Below, piece after piece: positions 44,146-55,638 of a stretch of 64,000 nt of DNA; the stretch's first letter is position 1; every line of letters begins with the position of its first letter. Location: positions 1 through 64,000 of the forward strand of contig CAJTFH010000021.1 in assembly GCA_910575545.1 (NCBI GenBank), given 5' to 3'. The translations under genes and the position numbers were made by a program. The notes beneath the pieces were generated by a model, which searched no databases, had not been told where the DNA came from, and was given only the letters and a program-made list of their open reading frames with translations. The DNA is from Bacteroidales bacterium. GTDB taxonomy: Bacteria; Bacteroidota; Bacteroidia; Bacteroidales; Muribaculaceae.

Positions 44146-44153
44146 TAAATTTG
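44146..44153 (+). promoter_or_regulatory. -7 box (TAAATTTG) of hppA
   Basis: TAAATTTG matches TAnnTTTG. A TTG lies 18 bp upstream (44125-44127) as a partial -33 element. Confidence 0.55.
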
Positions 44154-44227
44154 CAAAAGAGGCCATTATGGCATCAACAAAAGCGTGGAGGCTTAATGGC
44201 TTCTGTGCCGGAACCGAGAGGAAAATT

Positions 44228-44415
44228 TTAAGTAAGTCATCAAAGTTATTACGCATATTATGAATCTTGAGACTTTATATCATCGGCGGAGCTTTTTCGG
44301 TGCTTTTAGCCTTCATATTCAGTCGTGTAGACAACTACACTCCTTCATTTTCAGGCTAAAATCCCTCTAAAAATCTCTCTCCGATAATATAAAATAATTG
44401 TGACGACTTACTTAA
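44228..44415 (+). ncRNA. Structured element in the hppA leader (nested helices)
   Basis: Four nested pairings are visible. P1: TTAAGTAAGTCATCA (44228-44242) with TGACGACTTACTTAA (44401-44415), 14 of 15. P2: TTATATCATCGG (44275-44286) with CCGATAATATAA (44381-44392), 11 of 12. P3: TTTTAGCCT (44304-44312) with AGGCTAAAA (44353-44361), perfect. P4: GTGTAG-ACAA-CTACAC (44325-44340), perfect. The closing helix ends 16 nt before the hppA ATG, so the fold could control ribosome access. It could instead be a miniature mobile element with 15-bp terminal repeats. I do not recognise it as a known RNA family. Confidence 0.6.
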
Positions 44416-44431
44416 CCAATTAATTGATATC

Positions 44432-46633
<2,202 letters not shown>

Positions 46634-46699
46634 TTCCTCCATCCCACACGCGAAGCCCGCGCCGGTCCCCTCTCCCTACCGGCAAGCTCCGTGTTGATT

Positions 46700-46758
46700 A
46701 ATGCAAAAAACAGTGATTTCTTGCCGATATCGGCAAGAAATCACTGTTTTTTTGCATT
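46700..46758. terminator. Bidirectional terminator between hppA and the polysaccharide operon
   Basis: Arms of about 28 bp, CAGTGATTTCTTGCCGAT and its complement plus flanking A6/T7 and AATGC/GCATT, form a nearly perfect hairpin with A-runs before and T-runs after. It serves both convergent transcripts. Confidence 0.93.
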
Positions 46759-46781
46759 GTTGCCGCTAAAGCGGTGTGGGA

Positions 46782-47777
46782 TTATTCGGTTTTGAAGGTG
46801 ATGTCGTCGGTGCGGGGATGGACGAACTCGAATTCGAGTGTGCGGGCCAGGCCGTCGGCCAGGGTGTAGGGGGCACGGAAGCCGCAGGAATGCACTCTGG
46901 TGGCGTCGAACTCGGTTGTGGCGCAGAATTTCTTGACGCGCACGGAGCTGACGGCGAGTTTCTTGCCTGTGAGCTTGGCCAGCAGGTCGAAACAGTAGCC
47001 TCCGGTCATCCCCAGCCAGTAGGGGAAGTGGGTGGTGGGTATGTGCTTGTTGAGCACTTTGCTGACGTGGCCCACGAGCTGGTTCATGTTGAAATCGGGT
47101 TTGTCGATGTAGTTGAACACGTTGTAGCCCTCGGTCACGTTGTCGAGTAGATATTTCACGAATGCCACGATGTTGCCCACATAGGCCATCGACTTGCGGT
47201 TTTCACCCTTGCCCACCATGAGGAACTTGCCCGATGAGATCTGGCGGAGCAGATTGTAGACGTTGCCACGGTTGCGCTCGCCGAAAATCACCGTGGGACG
47301 CACTATGTCGATGTTCCAGTCGGGGTGGGTCTCATACCATTTGCGTAGCACCTCTTCGGCCTGCCATTTCGACTTGCCGTAGTGGTTGAACGGGTCGGCG
47401 GGGTGGTTCTCGTCGGGGTTCTTCTTGTTGAGGCCGTAGACGGCGACTGACGAGAAGAAAATTATGCGGCTGATGCCGTTGCGCTCCATTGCGCGCAGCG
47501 TCACCTCCATGCCGCCGACGTTGGTGTCGTAGTAGAGCGACGTCGGCGACACGTCGTCGCGGTGTTGCGCCGCGAGCAGCACCACGGCGTCGGCTCCCTT
47601 CAGCAAGGAGTCCATCTGCTGCTGGTCGCGCACGTCGCCGATTGTGGTAATGTCGTTGAAAAAGTGGCTGGGCAGCAGGTCGATGTTGCTGCACTGATAT
47701 TTCTGCGGTTCCTCGCCGAGCAGCCCTATGAGCCTCGTGCCCACAAAGCCGCTCCCACCTATCATTGCAATCTTCAT
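46782..47777 (-). CDS. NAD-dependent sugar epimerase/dehydratase (extended SDR)
   Basis: A 331-aa nucleotide-sugar enzyme. The NAD site is GGSGFVG (7-13), the catalytic Ser lies in SSVAVYG (109-115) and the Tyr-Lys pair is Tyr133/Lys137 in YGKSK. DIVRPTVIFGERNRGNV is the usual substrate-side loop. It is likely a UDP-sugar 4-epimerase or related activity supplying a precursor for the polysaccharide. It is the last gene of the operon and overlaps the previous one by 4 nt. Confidence 0.87.
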   Translation of the reverse strand: MKIAMIGGSGFVGTRLIGLLGEEPQKYQCSNIDLLPSHFFNDITTIGDVRDQQQMDSLLKGADAVVLLAAQHRDDVSPTSLYYDTNVGGMEVTLRAMERNGISRIIFFSSVAVYGLNKKNPDENHPADPFNHYGKSKWQAEEVLRKWYETHPDWNIDIVRPTVIFGERNRGNVYNLLRQISSGKFLMVGKGENRKSMAYVGNIVAFVKYLLDNVTEGYNVFNYIDKPDFNMNQLVGHVSKVLNKHIPTTHFPYWLGMTGGYCFDLLAKLTGKKLAVSSVRVKKFCATTEFDATRVHSCGFRAPYTLADGLARTLEFEFVHPRTDDITFKTE

Positions 47778-48565
47778 TGTTTCTGACGTTTTTTATAATC
47801 GTTTTTCTGTTTGAGTTTTTTGTAGAAATAATAGGGCATAAAAAATCCGCCCAACATCAAGGCGGAAACGAAAGCATTATAACCCACAACTTTGTGGTAG
47901 ACATTGAAATTCCAACGGAGCATCTCCAGTTTGTTGCTTGAAATCGAGCCTGTGCGCACCCTGTAGAGCGCCAAAGGCTGCTGCAACCCGAATGCAGGCC
48001 CCGTTTTGCGGATAATGTCGATCCACAGACACCAGTCTTGCCGCTTCCTTATCGGCGGCATGGTGTGTAGCCCTATTTTATCGCGGTCATAGATGGCGGT
48101 GAGGCAGCCTATGCCGTTGTCGCGCAATATTTTTGTGTAGGTCAGTTTCGGCAGGCATTCCACATAACCGTTTACGCACCCCTGTTCCGAACAGGTGTCA
48201 TAAGAGGTGTAGGTCAGTCCGTAGCCGTTTGATGTCATAAATTCCAACTGGAGTTGGAGTTTGTCGGGCGTCCATCGGTCGTCGCTGTCGCAGAAGGCGA
48301 TGAACCGCCCACGGGCGGCGCGGATCGAATTATTGCGGGCAGCTCCCGCACCCGAATTGCTGTCGAGACGCAAAAGTTTGATGCGGCTGTCTTGCCTGCA
48401 ATACGATTCGATTACCTGTGTGGAATTGTCAGTGGAACAGTCATCGGTGATTATCAGTTCCCAGTTTCGGTAGGTCTGGGCCTGAATCGAGGCGATGGTT
48501 TCGCCGATGAAACCGGCACAATTATAACTGGGAGTGATGATTGACACCAATCCGAAATCATTCAT
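47774..48565 (-). CDS. Glycosyltransferase family 2
   Basis: A 263-aa GT-A transferase. The opening VSIITPSYNCAGFIGETIAS (about 7-26), IITDDCSTDNS and the metal-binding FCDSDDRW are the GT2 signature. The C-terminus has a basic amphipathic end (YFYKKLKQKNDYKKRQKQ) that may hold it at the membrane. It should add one sugar to the lipid-linked repeat unit; donor and acceptor unknown. Confidence 0.92.
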   Translation of the reverse strand: MNDFGLVSIITPSYNCAGFIGETIASIQAQTYRNWELIITDDCSTDNSTQVIESYCRQDSRIKLLRLDSNSGAGAARNNSIRAARGRFIAFCDSDDRWTPDKLQLQLEFMTSNGYGLTYTSYDTCSEQGCVNGYVECLPKLTYTKILRDNGIGCLTAIYDRDKIGLHTMPPIRKRQDWCLWIDIIRKTGPAFGLQQPLALYRVRTGSISSNKLEMLRWNFNVYHKVVGYNAFVSALMLGGFFMPYYFYKKLKQKNDYKKRQKQ

Positions 48566-48632
48566 ATGTAAAAAATTAGTATGTTAAGTTCAGGGCTTTC
48601 GTCGGCTCTGCGGTATGCATTACGCCCCCTAC

Positions 48633-49943
48633 TCAGTCGCGCGCGAAAAGGTCGCGGGTATAGACTTTGTCGGCCACATCGGTCAAGCCGTCCGACGTGC
48701 GGTTGGCGAGTATGGCGTGTGACCGGCGTTTGAACTCGTCAAGGTCGTTGACCACAAGTGAGCCGAAAAACGTGGAGCCATTTTCGAGCGTGGGTTCATA
48801 GATTATAACCTGCGCCCCCTTGGCTTTTATTCGTTTCATCACCCCCTGGATTGACGACTGCCTGAAATTGTCGCTGTTGGATTTCATTGTCAGCCTATAC
48901 ACCCCGATGGTGCATGACTTCTGCTCGGCCATGGGGGAGAATGAATTGTTGTCGCGGTAGTCATAGTATCCGGCCATTTTGAGCACCTGGTCGGCTATGA
49001 AATCTTTGCGGGTGCGGTTGCTTTCGACTATTGCCGACATCATGTTTTGAGGCACGTCGTTGTAGTTTGCCAGCAACTGCTTTGTGTCTTTGGGCAGGCA
49101 GTAGCCGCCGTAGCCGAATGAGGGGTTGTTGTAGTGGTTGCCAATGCGGGGGTCAAGCCCGATCCCTTCGATAATCGACCGCGAATCAAGCCCCTTGACT
49201 TCGGCATAGGTGTCGAGTTCATTGAAATAGCTCACACGGAGGGCCAGATAGGTGTTGGCAAACAGTTTCACCGCCTCAGCCTCTTTCATGCCCATGAACA
49301 GCACCGGGATGTCGGTTTTTATCGCCCCCTGCGTAAGCAGGGCAGCAAACTGCCGGGCCGCTGTTTCGAGAGCCTGCAAATCGGCAATCTTCCTGATAGC
49401 ATCGTTTTCGGACTGGAACTCGGCCTTATCGATCAGCTTGGGGTAACCCACGATTATGCGGCTGGGGTAAAGGTTGTCATAAAGGGCTTTGCTTTCGCGC
49501 AGGAACTCAGGAGAAAACAGCAGGTTGAGCTTCTCCACACCCAGCCCGGCATATCGCAGGTAGAGGCTGCGGCAATAGCCCACGGGGATTGTCGATTTAA
49601 TCACCATCACCGCGTCGGGATTGACACTCAGCACCAAATCGATCACATCCTCTATGCAGTGGGTGTCGAAAGAGTTCTTGACCGGGTCGTAGTTGGTCGG
49701 GGCGGCGATAACCACAAAATCGGCGTCGGCATAAGCGTTGGCCCCGTCGGTTGTAGCCCTGAGGTCAAGGTCTTTTTCAGCCAGATACTTCTCGATATAT
49801 TCGTCTTGGATCGGTGATATCCGGCGGTTGATTTTATCTACCTTTTCGGGTATGACATCCACAGCCGTGACTGTGTTGTGCTGGGCCAACAGCGTGGCGA
49901 TGCTCAACCCTACATAGCCTGTTCCGGCAACTGCTATCTTCAT
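48633..49943 (-). CDS. UDP-glucose 6-dehydrogenase family protein
   Basis: A 436-aa nucleotide-sugar dehydrogenase that oxidises a UDP-hexose to the uronic acid. The NAD site is GTGYVGLS (7-14); APTNYDP (81-87) and [15 protein letters not shown] (143-157) line the active site; the catalytic Cys282 is in [10 protein letters not shown]. The start at [13 protein letters not shown] is chosen over an ATG 11 codons upstream because the Rossmann strand starts there. UDP-glucuronate or a related uronate is therefore a likely component, giving a charged polysaccharide. Confidence 0.93.
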   Translation of the reverse strand: MKIAVAGTGYVGLSIATLLAQHNTVTAVDVIPEKVDKINRRISPIQDEYIEKYLAEKDLDLRATTDGANAYADADFVVIAAPTNYDPVKNSFDTHCIEDVIDLVLSVNPDAVMVIKSTIPVGYCRSLYLRYAGLGVEKLNLLFSPEFLRESKALYDNLYPSRIIVGYPKLIDKAEFQSENDAIRKIADLQALETAARQFAALLTQGAIKTDIPVLFMGMKEAEAVKLFANTYLALRVSYFNELDTYAEVKGLDSRSIIEGIGLDPRIGNHYNNPSFGYGGYCLPKDTKQLLANYNDVPQNMMSAIVESNRTRKDFIADQVLKMAGYYDYRDNNSFSPMAEQKSCTIGVYRLTMKSNSDNFRQSSIQGVMKRIKAKGAQVIIYEPTLENGSTFFGSLVVNDLDEFKRRSHAILANRTSDGLTDVADKVYTRDLFARD

Positions 49944-49984
49944 ATGGGGATAATCTGAGGTTGGTGAAATCTTCATTAACGTGA

Positions 49985-51046
49985 TTAGATAAGCGAGTTG
50001 ATTATATCTTGCATTTCGGCATTGTGATTCTTATAGTCGTAGTTTCGCTCATAATTGCATCGGGCATTCGTTGAGTATCTGTCGAAATTCGACAGAACGT
50101 CATTAATTGCCGCATCTAATTCTGTGAAGTCGGCGTTTGAGTTGACGGCTTTTACTTCGCGTCCGTTTTCTACAAATTCCGACAAATTGTGCCGCATGAC
50201 CAACCCGGGAGTGCCGAACATGAATGATTTTGCAAGCACTCCGCTTTGGGTGGAGCGGTTATATGCGTTCCATACGAGATATGATGAAGCATAATAGATG
50301 TTTATCTCATCATTTGACATTGGTTTGCCGCCCGCGATTTTTAATCTTCCTGCTTGTTCCATCTCCGACAGTCGCGGGTCATCAGGCACATTGCGCCATG
50401 ATGCAATCAGAAACTTGATTCGGGGATATCTTTTATTTGTGAACAGATGATAGATATAATCCACATAGTTACCGAATGCATGATCATGGTTAATTGACCC
50501 GATATAAGAAAAATATTGCCGTTGAGGTGTTTGGTTAATCAGTTCGTCGCTATATAAAAGCGGAAGATAGCCATAGTTTCGATTTGCTATTTTAGAGATT
50601 CCGTTTTCATAGAGTGAGACAGCTTTTTTTGAGGGCAATAACACTTTGTCGGATAAAGTCAGGAATGAAAGCCCAACATAATACTTTGCGAAAAACTTGA
50701 TAGTCCACCACCTGCTGTTGCCTGATGCCAGGTAGGTCGAGAATTTTTCAATCGGCTCATGAAAAACATATATTATCCTAGTTTTATTTTTAAGCCTGAG
50801 CCGAAGCATGGCGGGAATATTCTTCAGGCATGGGAACCAGAATATGGCGACCGCAATATCTCTTGGCAGATTAGGATCTCCCAGTGATGTGATGAATTTG
50901 ATGTTCTCCGGGAGATAATCGGCAAACTCAGGCGCAACAAGTAAGACTGGGGTAAATCCCAAATCTGCCATCTGGTAATAACTCGCCAAAAGATGCGACA
51001 CATGCGCGGCTCTGAAATTCAGAGATACGATAAGGGCTGTTCTCAT
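49985..51046 (-). CDS. Glycosyltransferase (GT-B fold, family 1/4-like)
   Basis: A 353-aa transferase with a GT-B pattern: an N-terminal Rossmann half ([30 protein letters not shown]) and a C-terminal half with [20 protein letters not shown] and [12 protein letters not shown], the nucleotide-sugar region. The gene is visibly richer in A and T than uvrA or hppA, in line with horizontal transfer of the locus. Sugar specificity cannot be assigned. Its start overlaps the end of 51043-51933 by 4 nt. Confidence 0.8.
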   Translation of the reverse strand: MRTALIVSLNFRAAHVSHLLASYYQMADLGFTPVLLVAPEFADYLPENIKFITSLGDPNLPRDIAVAIFWFPCLKNIPAMLRLRLKNKTRIIYVFHEPIEKFSTYLASGNSRWWTIKFFAKYYVGLSFLTLSDKVLLPSKKAVSLYENGISKIANRNYGYLPLLYSDELINQTPQRQYFSYIGSINHDHAFGNYVDYIYHLFTNKRYPRIKFLIASWRNVPDDPRLSEMEQAGRLKIAGGKPMSNDEINIYYASSYLVWNAYNRSTQSGVLAKSFMFGTPGLVMRHNLSEFVENGREVKAVNSNADFTELDAAINDVLSNFDRYSTNARCNYERNYDYKNHNAEMQDIINSLI

Positions 51047-51933
51047 TTTTTTAAAGCAGGGTTTGTCTCAGAGAAATTTTTCAAATCCTGTATAGATATG
51101 CCGTAATGTTCCATGATGGCCTTTATCTGTTTGTTGTTGCCCATCCCTTCAAGGTTTTCGGCATTAAGGCTTCCGCCTTTATGAAATTTCTGATAGAAAC
51201 TGTCTAATGGGTAGAAGCATGTTTTATTCTCGTCGGATGTTACCATGTTGACATGCGTGCCGTTTAGCATTTCCATGAAGTAAAACCACAGATCATCAGC
51301 TTTTGGTGCCAGCGTGGTTATTAAGTCAAGGTTCATTATGTCATTATTAAGCAATTCTTTGGCGTATAGTATTCCACCGCATCCGCAGGCGAAGTCATAA
51401 TTCCACGGGTGTCCTTCACCGCACCAATATATGTCGGGATTATCCATTACGTCAAATAGAAACGTAGATGTTCTGAATGCCGGAATCATCATCGGTTTTT
51501 CCTGATAAGCGTTTACAAGTGTTGCCACCAGAGATGGCTTGTAATAAACATCATCGTCAACAGTTATGATAATGCCGTCAGGATAGCGTTCAAGAGTTGG
51601 CAAGAGTTTTTTATATGATAACAAATCGCGACAGAATGATATTTCTATTCCGTATTGTTCTAATCTTTTTATGCTCTTTGGGAGGTTGGAACGACTCCAG
51701 TGCTCATTGTCGAGCCAACATATGATTTTGTCGGGTTTGTAGGTCTGATTCAGGAGAGATGCCAACGTGTAAGGCAACGTGGCCTTGACGCGCCGTCCGT
51801 AGCTTGTCAGGGACACTATTACTTTTTTATCGCGGTGTTCTGTCTCATTCAGTCCATAACGTGGTTTGCGAAGTCGTAGCTTATATGTGAGTTTGATGAA
51901 CTCTCCAACTAAAGATGCGATGATCACATTCAT
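51043..51933 (-). CDS. Glycosyltransferase with GT-A fold
   Basis: A 296-aa protein. VIVSLTSYGRRVKATLPYTL (about 38-57) and the central metal-binding IITVDDDVYYKPSLVATLV define a GT-A transferase of the type found in capsule loci. EGHPWNYDFACGCGGILYAK is a Cys/Gly-rich acceptor loop. The first 20 residues may form a membrane-associating helix. AT-rich like its neighbour. Specificity unknown. Confidence 0.82.
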   Translation of the reverse strand: MNVIIASLVGEFIKLTYKLRLRKPRYGLNETEHRDKKVIVSLTSYGRRVKATLPYTLASLLNQTYKPDKIICWLDNEHWSRSNLPKSIKRLEQYGIEISFCRDLLSYKKLLPTLERYPDGIIITVDDDVYYKPSLVATLVNAYQEKPMMIPAFRTSTFLFDVMDNPDIYWCGEGHPWNYDFACGCGGILYAKELLNNDIMNLDLITTLAPKADDLWFYFMEMLNGTHVNMVTSDENKTCFYPLDSFYQKFHKGGSLNAENLEGMGNNKQIKAIMEHYGISIQDLKNFSETNPALKK

Positions 51934-51947
51934 CTGATATAGTCGTT

Positions 51948-52586
51948 TTAGTCTTTGAGATGGTTAATGAAGTCAACGTAGTCGAACTGGTCGATGTAGC
52001 GGCGACCGAGGAGGGTCTGTGTGCCGAAGATGTTTTTGTGTTTTTCCACTTTAGAGTAGCCTTTGAGGTGGACTATGTTGGGGGCATCGACGGCTTCTCC
52101 TGAAAATATGAGCTTGTTTTTGAATGTGAGGCGGTTAAACCGTTGAATAACAGTTGATTTACCCCCCCCTATACATTCTGTTCCAACTCCTAAGTTGGTG
52201 AGCATCACAGCCATATTGTCAGTATCGATGCGTTGTCGCCGTTCAATCCATTTAGCCTTGGCAGTGGCAAAATCGGGATAGTGCATGAAGTGTATTCGCT
52301 CACCTCTCGGGCCAACCCCTACGGGATAGGGTTTGTCGGAGGCGGTGTCTTCCGTTATGTCGGCATGGATGAACTCGTCGAAATGCTCCATGGCTGACAG
52401 GAAGTCGGGGTTATCCATGTAGAGGTTGATGAATGGGGAGCGGAATTCGAGGCCGAGCCAGTGGTAGAGCACTCCGCCGGTGCAGTTTGAGCAGATGAGG
52501 GTTGGTGTGTGGTTTATGAGCCGGCGGCGGTTGGCGGCGTTGATGCGCTCCTGGCGGCAGGTGATGAATTTGCGGATTATAGACAT
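51948..52586 (-). CDS. DUF1919 protein (exopolysaccharide locus), contains G8 tract
   Basis: A 212-aa protein of the DUF1919 family, often found in capsule and exopolysaccharide clusters and suspected to be a transferase. SNCTGGVLYHWLGLEFRSPF (about 33-52) is the conserved start. On the coding strand eight consecutive G (complement of C8 at 52162-52169) encode part of ECIGGGKS. The frame is intact now, but gain or loss of one base would truncate the product near residue 140. Confidence 0.82.
   Translation of the reverse strand: MSIIRKFITCRQERINAANRRRLINHTPTLICSNCTGGVLYHWLGLEFRSPFINLYMDNPDFLSAMEHFDEFIHADITEDTASDKPYPVGVGPRGERIHFMHYPDFATAKAKWIERRQRIDTDNMAVMLTNLGVGTECIGGGKSTVIQRFNRLTFKNKLIFSGEAVDAPNIVHLKGYSKVEKHKNIFGTQTLLGRRYIDQFDYVDFINHLKD
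52162..52169 (-). repeat. G8 tract within the DUF1919 gene
   Basis: Eight G on the coding strand, in frame (ATA GGG GGG GGT AAA). Candidate slippage site. Confidence 0.9.
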
Positions 52587-52609
52587 GGGTCGGCGGGCTA
52601 TGAATCGGG

Positions 52610-53563
52610 TCAGAAGAACTGGCGGAGGGTTGCGATGAGGAGGCGGATGTTGAGGCGGGCGGCGACGGCGAAGATTTTCGAGGCCGGGCGGGCGTTGGAG
52701 CGGAGGTAGGGGCGCAGGTGCTGGCGGTAGATGGGCTTCAGCACTGGGAGGTAGGGGCGCGGGTCGGCTTTGGCGCGGGCCATGCGCATGGTGCAGATGT
52801 TGGCGGCGTAGACCATGCCGTTGGCGGAGAGGGTGGTGAGGCTGGGGTATCGGGTGGAGATGAACTCGAGGCGTTGTTTTTGAGCTTCAATCAGGTCGAG
52901 ATGGCGGGTAGAGAATGTGGAGTTTATGATTGAGCCTTGGCGCTGTCGGTAGGCATAGAGTGGTTGTGAACCTATGGCGATTGTGTGGCAGAGGGCTATG
53001 ATGCGATAGGTTGTGAAGGCGTCTTCGTGGTAGCGGCCTACTGGATAGCGGATGCCGCTGTCGGTGAAGAGGCGGGTGCGGTAGAGTTTGCGCCAGGCGG
53101 TGGTGTCGATGGCTGTGTCGGTCAGGAAGGCTTCCATGCAGTTGTCGTAGCCTCTTACGGTGCGGTCGGCGGCGGAGCTTGCCGAGAGCCGCCGGTCGTT
53201 TTCATCGACTGACAGGAGCTGGCAGACTGCTATGTCGGCATCTGCCTGGGTTATAAGGCGGTGGAGGTAGCTGAAATAGCCGGGAAGGATGAAGTCGTCG
53301 GAGTCGATGAAGGCGATGTATTCCCCATGGGCGATGTCTATGCCGGCGTTGCGGGCGTCGGAAAGGCCTCCGTTTTGTTTATGTATTACCTTTATGCGGG
53401 TGTCTGCGGCGGCATAGGCGTCGCACATCTTGGCGGAGGCGTCGGTGGAGCCGTCGTCAACGAGGATTATCTCCAGGTTGTTGAAATCCTGCGATGTTAT
53501 GCTTGCAACGCAGCGGTCGAGGTATGCCTCGACATTATAAACTGGAACGATTACGGAAATCAT
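52610..53563 (-). CDS. Glycosyltransferase family 2
   Basis: A 317-aa GT2 enzyme with ISVIVPVYNVEAYLDRCVAS (2-21), ILVDDGSTDASA, NGGLSDARNAGI and IAFIDSDDFI. The start MISVIVPVYN is chosen because it overlaps the polymerase gene by 4 nt and sits at the family N-terminus; 23 in-frame upstream residues are discarded. The Arg-rich C-terminus may bind the membrane. Confidence 0.93.
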   Translation of the reverse strand: MISVIVPVYNVEAYLDRCVASITSQDFNNLEIILVDDGSTDASAKMCDAYAAADTRIKVIHKQNGGLSDARNAGIDIAHGEYIAFIDSDDFILPGYFSYLHRLITQADADIAVCQLLSVDENDRRLSASSAADRTVRGYDNCMEAFLTDTAIDTTAWRKLYRTRLFTDSGIRYPVGRYHEDAFTTYRIIALCHTIAIGSQPLYAYRQRQGSIINSTFSTRHLDLIEAQKQRLEFISTRYPSLTTLSANGMVYAANICTMRMARAKADPRPYLPVLKPIYRQHLRPYLRSNARPASKIFAVAARLNIRLLIATLRQFF

Positions 53564-54636
53564 AGTAAAGAACTTATCGAATAGGCGTATTGCGGCGACC
53601 TTGAGCCGAGGATGAACCATATGGAATAGCATACGGCTATCCCGGTGAAGTAGATGTAGCGCAATTGCCGTGATTTAAAGCTGTTGCCGACTATAGGGTA
53701 GAGCAGAGCCACGAATGGCATGAAAAAGAGGCCGAGCCGCTCAAAATAATTGATTTGCGACGCCATGATGTTGGTGAATACGTAAATCAGGCTGTAGGCG
53801 GCCACAACTTTGTCGAAAGGGGTGAATTTTTTTGATTTTATGAATATCCAGACTGCGTGAAATGCTATTATGGTCCATATGATTTTCACCATATTGGCTT
53901 CCTGGAAATTGTTGAACGCATTGTTGATGTAGTTTACGTAGACCCCCATCTGTCCGGCTATGCTCATTATCGTGCCGAATAAAAAGTAGCAGGCGGCCAA
54001 GGATGCCATGGTGATGAAGCCGAAATGTCTAACATTCCTCATCTTCCATAGGATGATCAGAGCCAGAGCCAGTATTGAGGAGTAGTGGAAGGATAGGGCC
54101 AGGATGAAAAGCGCGGCCGCTTTTTTGCGTTTGTGCTGACAGAAATAGAGCCATGCGTTCAGAATGAACATCACTGCGATCATCTGCCGGGCGATATTGA
54201 ACGACAGCAGCCAGCATCCTGCCAGGAGAACGACTGTGATGATAAAAGTGCTGTCGCGGCGGAGCATACCGTTGCCTAAGATGATGAAATTGGCGCATAG
54301 GTAGCAGAAAATGCCGTAGAAAACCATTTGGAATAATACGAAATTGCCGCCGATATAATTAATCAGCCATGCTAATGACGCCCATCCCGGTTCTATAATC
54401 ACTGTAGTGAATATTTTACTTATAGGCGCTGATTCATAGCGGTTGAAAAAAGTGCAATACATAGCTGTGTCTACCCCCACGGTTATATCACGCAGTGACA
54501 TAATCAGCCACGCCACGAACATTACGGTGCAGACAAAATAGCGGTCGGCCACGGCCTGTTGGTGTCTGCCTCGGAAGAGCAGTTTGTAGAAGGCTCCGGC
54601 ACAGAAAATGCTCAGGATGAACAGTATGTAAATCAT
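53560..54636 (-). CDS. EpsG-family membrane protein (probable repeat-unit polymerase)
   Basis: A 358-aa protein with about ten membrane helices and a large loop in the middle. Signatures of EpsG/Wzy-type polymerases are visible: MSLRDITVGVDTAMY (about 47-61), FNIARQMIAVMFILNAWLYF and ALSFHYSSILALALII. It should join undecaprenyl-linked repeat units outside the cytoplasmic membrane after flipping. No separate chain-length regulator gene is found in the locus. Confidence 0.85.
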   Translation of the reverse strand: MIYILFILSIFCAGAFYKLLFRGRHQQAVADRYFVCTVMFVAWLIMSLRDITVGVDTAMYCTFFNRYESAPISKIFTTVIIEPGWASLAWLINYIGGNFVLFQMVFYGIFCYLCANFIILGNGMLRRDSTFIITVVLLAGCWLLSFNIARQMIAVMFILNAWLYFCQHKRKKAAALFILALSFHYSSILALALIILWKMRNVRHFGFITMASLAACYFLFGTIMSIAGQMGVYVNYINNAFNNFQEANMVKIIWTIIAFHAVWIFIKSKKFTPFDKVVAAYSLIYVFTNIMASQINYFERLGLFFMPFVALLYPIVGNSFKSRQLRYIYFTGIAVCYSIWFILGSRSPQYAYSISSLL

Positions 54637-54660
54637 ATGCTGCTGCTGAACAGCTCGCGA

Positions 54661-55638
54661 TCAGTTGAAAATGTGGCGGGCTTTGAGCATGGCGAGGTTA
54701 AGGCGGTAGAGGCGGTGGGCAACGAGCCAGCGTGAAACCCTGCGGCGCAGAGGCAGGGGGCAGCGGAGGCTGTTAGCTATGGCAAGGTATTCCCTATGCC
54801 ACATATCCGGGGCGTAGTGGAACCGGTTGCATATCGGGTAGTATAGATAGTAGGTCAAGCGCCTGTATAAAGCGTTTTTGACTTCGGGGATACTGATTGC
54901 GCCGATTAGGCCCAGCAGCACGGCGGTGGCGGAGGCGGCGGTTTTGAGGTCTATTACTGACGACATGGAGGAGGGGATGGTGCGGTTGTAGTGGTAGAGG
55001 GCGCGGGGAACGTAGGCCACCTTTTCTGTGGCGGCGTGCATGGGGAGGGTTACGGCGAGGTCTTCGAAGAGGGTTGTCCCTTTTGGGGCGTGGTAGCGGC
55101 CTGTGAGGTAGAAGTCGCGGCGCACGAGGCGGTTCCACAGGAAGCCTTCGATTTCCCCGGCAGTGGCCAGTTGGAGGAGCAGTTGGTTGTGGGGGAGGTT
55201 GAATAGCTGGCGTTTGTAGCGGGGGCCGTCGGGTAGCTCCTCGAGGAAGTCGCAGCCTGTGATGTCGGCGCCTGTGCGATGGGCTTCGTCGAGTAGGGAC
55301 TGGTACATGTCGGGTTCTACCCAGTCATCGCTGTCGCAGTGGATTACGTATTCTCCCCGGGCTGCGTTTAGGCCTGTGACCCGGGCTACGGCAAGCCCTT
55401 GGTTTTCCGCATGGGTGACGATGCGGGTTTGGGGGATGCGGTGGGGGTATTGGGGGAGGAGGGTGTTGACGATGTCGATGCTGCGGTCGGGGGTGTGGTC
55501 GTCGACGAAGATGAACTCGATGCCGTCGGTCATTGTCTGCGAGAAGAGAGAGCGGGCGCAGCGCTCGATGTAGCGCTCCACGCCGTAGACGGGGATGATG
55601 ACGGAGACTTTTATCGGTTGGCCGGCGGTGGCGGTCAT
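54661..55638 (-). CDS. Glycosyltransferase family 2
   Basis: A 325-aa GT2 enzyme with VSVIIPVYGVERYIERCARS (about 11-30), FIFVDDHTPDRS, NQGLAVARVTGLNAARGEY and IHCDSDDWVEP. It overlaps the acyltransferase gene by 4 nt. A basic C-terminal third without clear domain features follows. Donor and acceptor unknown. Confidence 0.92.
   Translation of the reverse strand: MTATAGQPIKVSVIIPVYGVERYIERCARSLFSQTMTDGIEFIFVDDHTPDRSIDIVNTLLPQYPHRIPQTRIVTHAENQGLAVARVTGLNAARGEYVIHCDSDDWVEPDMYQSLLDEAHRTGADITGCDFLEELPDGPRYKRQLFNLPHNQLLLQLATAGEIEGFLWNRLVRRDFYLTGRYHAPKGTTLFEDLAVTLPMHAATEKVAYVPRALYHYNRTIPSSMSSVIDLKTAASATAVLLGLIGAISIPEVKNALYRRLTYYLYYPICNRFHYAPDMWHREYLAIANSLRCPLPLRRRVSRWLVAHRLYRLNLAMLKARHIFN

Larger units (their letters stand above)
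44015..44431. other. 417-bp intergenic region between esterase and hppA
   Basis: No credible gene. It holds two divergent promoter boxes, TAACTTTG (minus, 44083-44090) for the esterase and TAAATTTG (plus, 44146-44153) for hppA, and a strongly structured segment at 44228-44415. The hppA transcript would therefore carry a leader of about 270 nt. Confidence 0.7.

Noticed and set aside
46700-46758. Terminal inverted repeats of a tiny insertion element
   Set aside because: There is no space between the arms for any insert, and the T-runs and convergent genes fit a bidirectional terminator.
49134-49817. A 227-codon frame antisense to the UDP-glucose dehydrogenase gene
   Set aside because: The sense gene is a complete, motif-bearing dehydrogenase. 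The antisense frame reflects third-position composition only.
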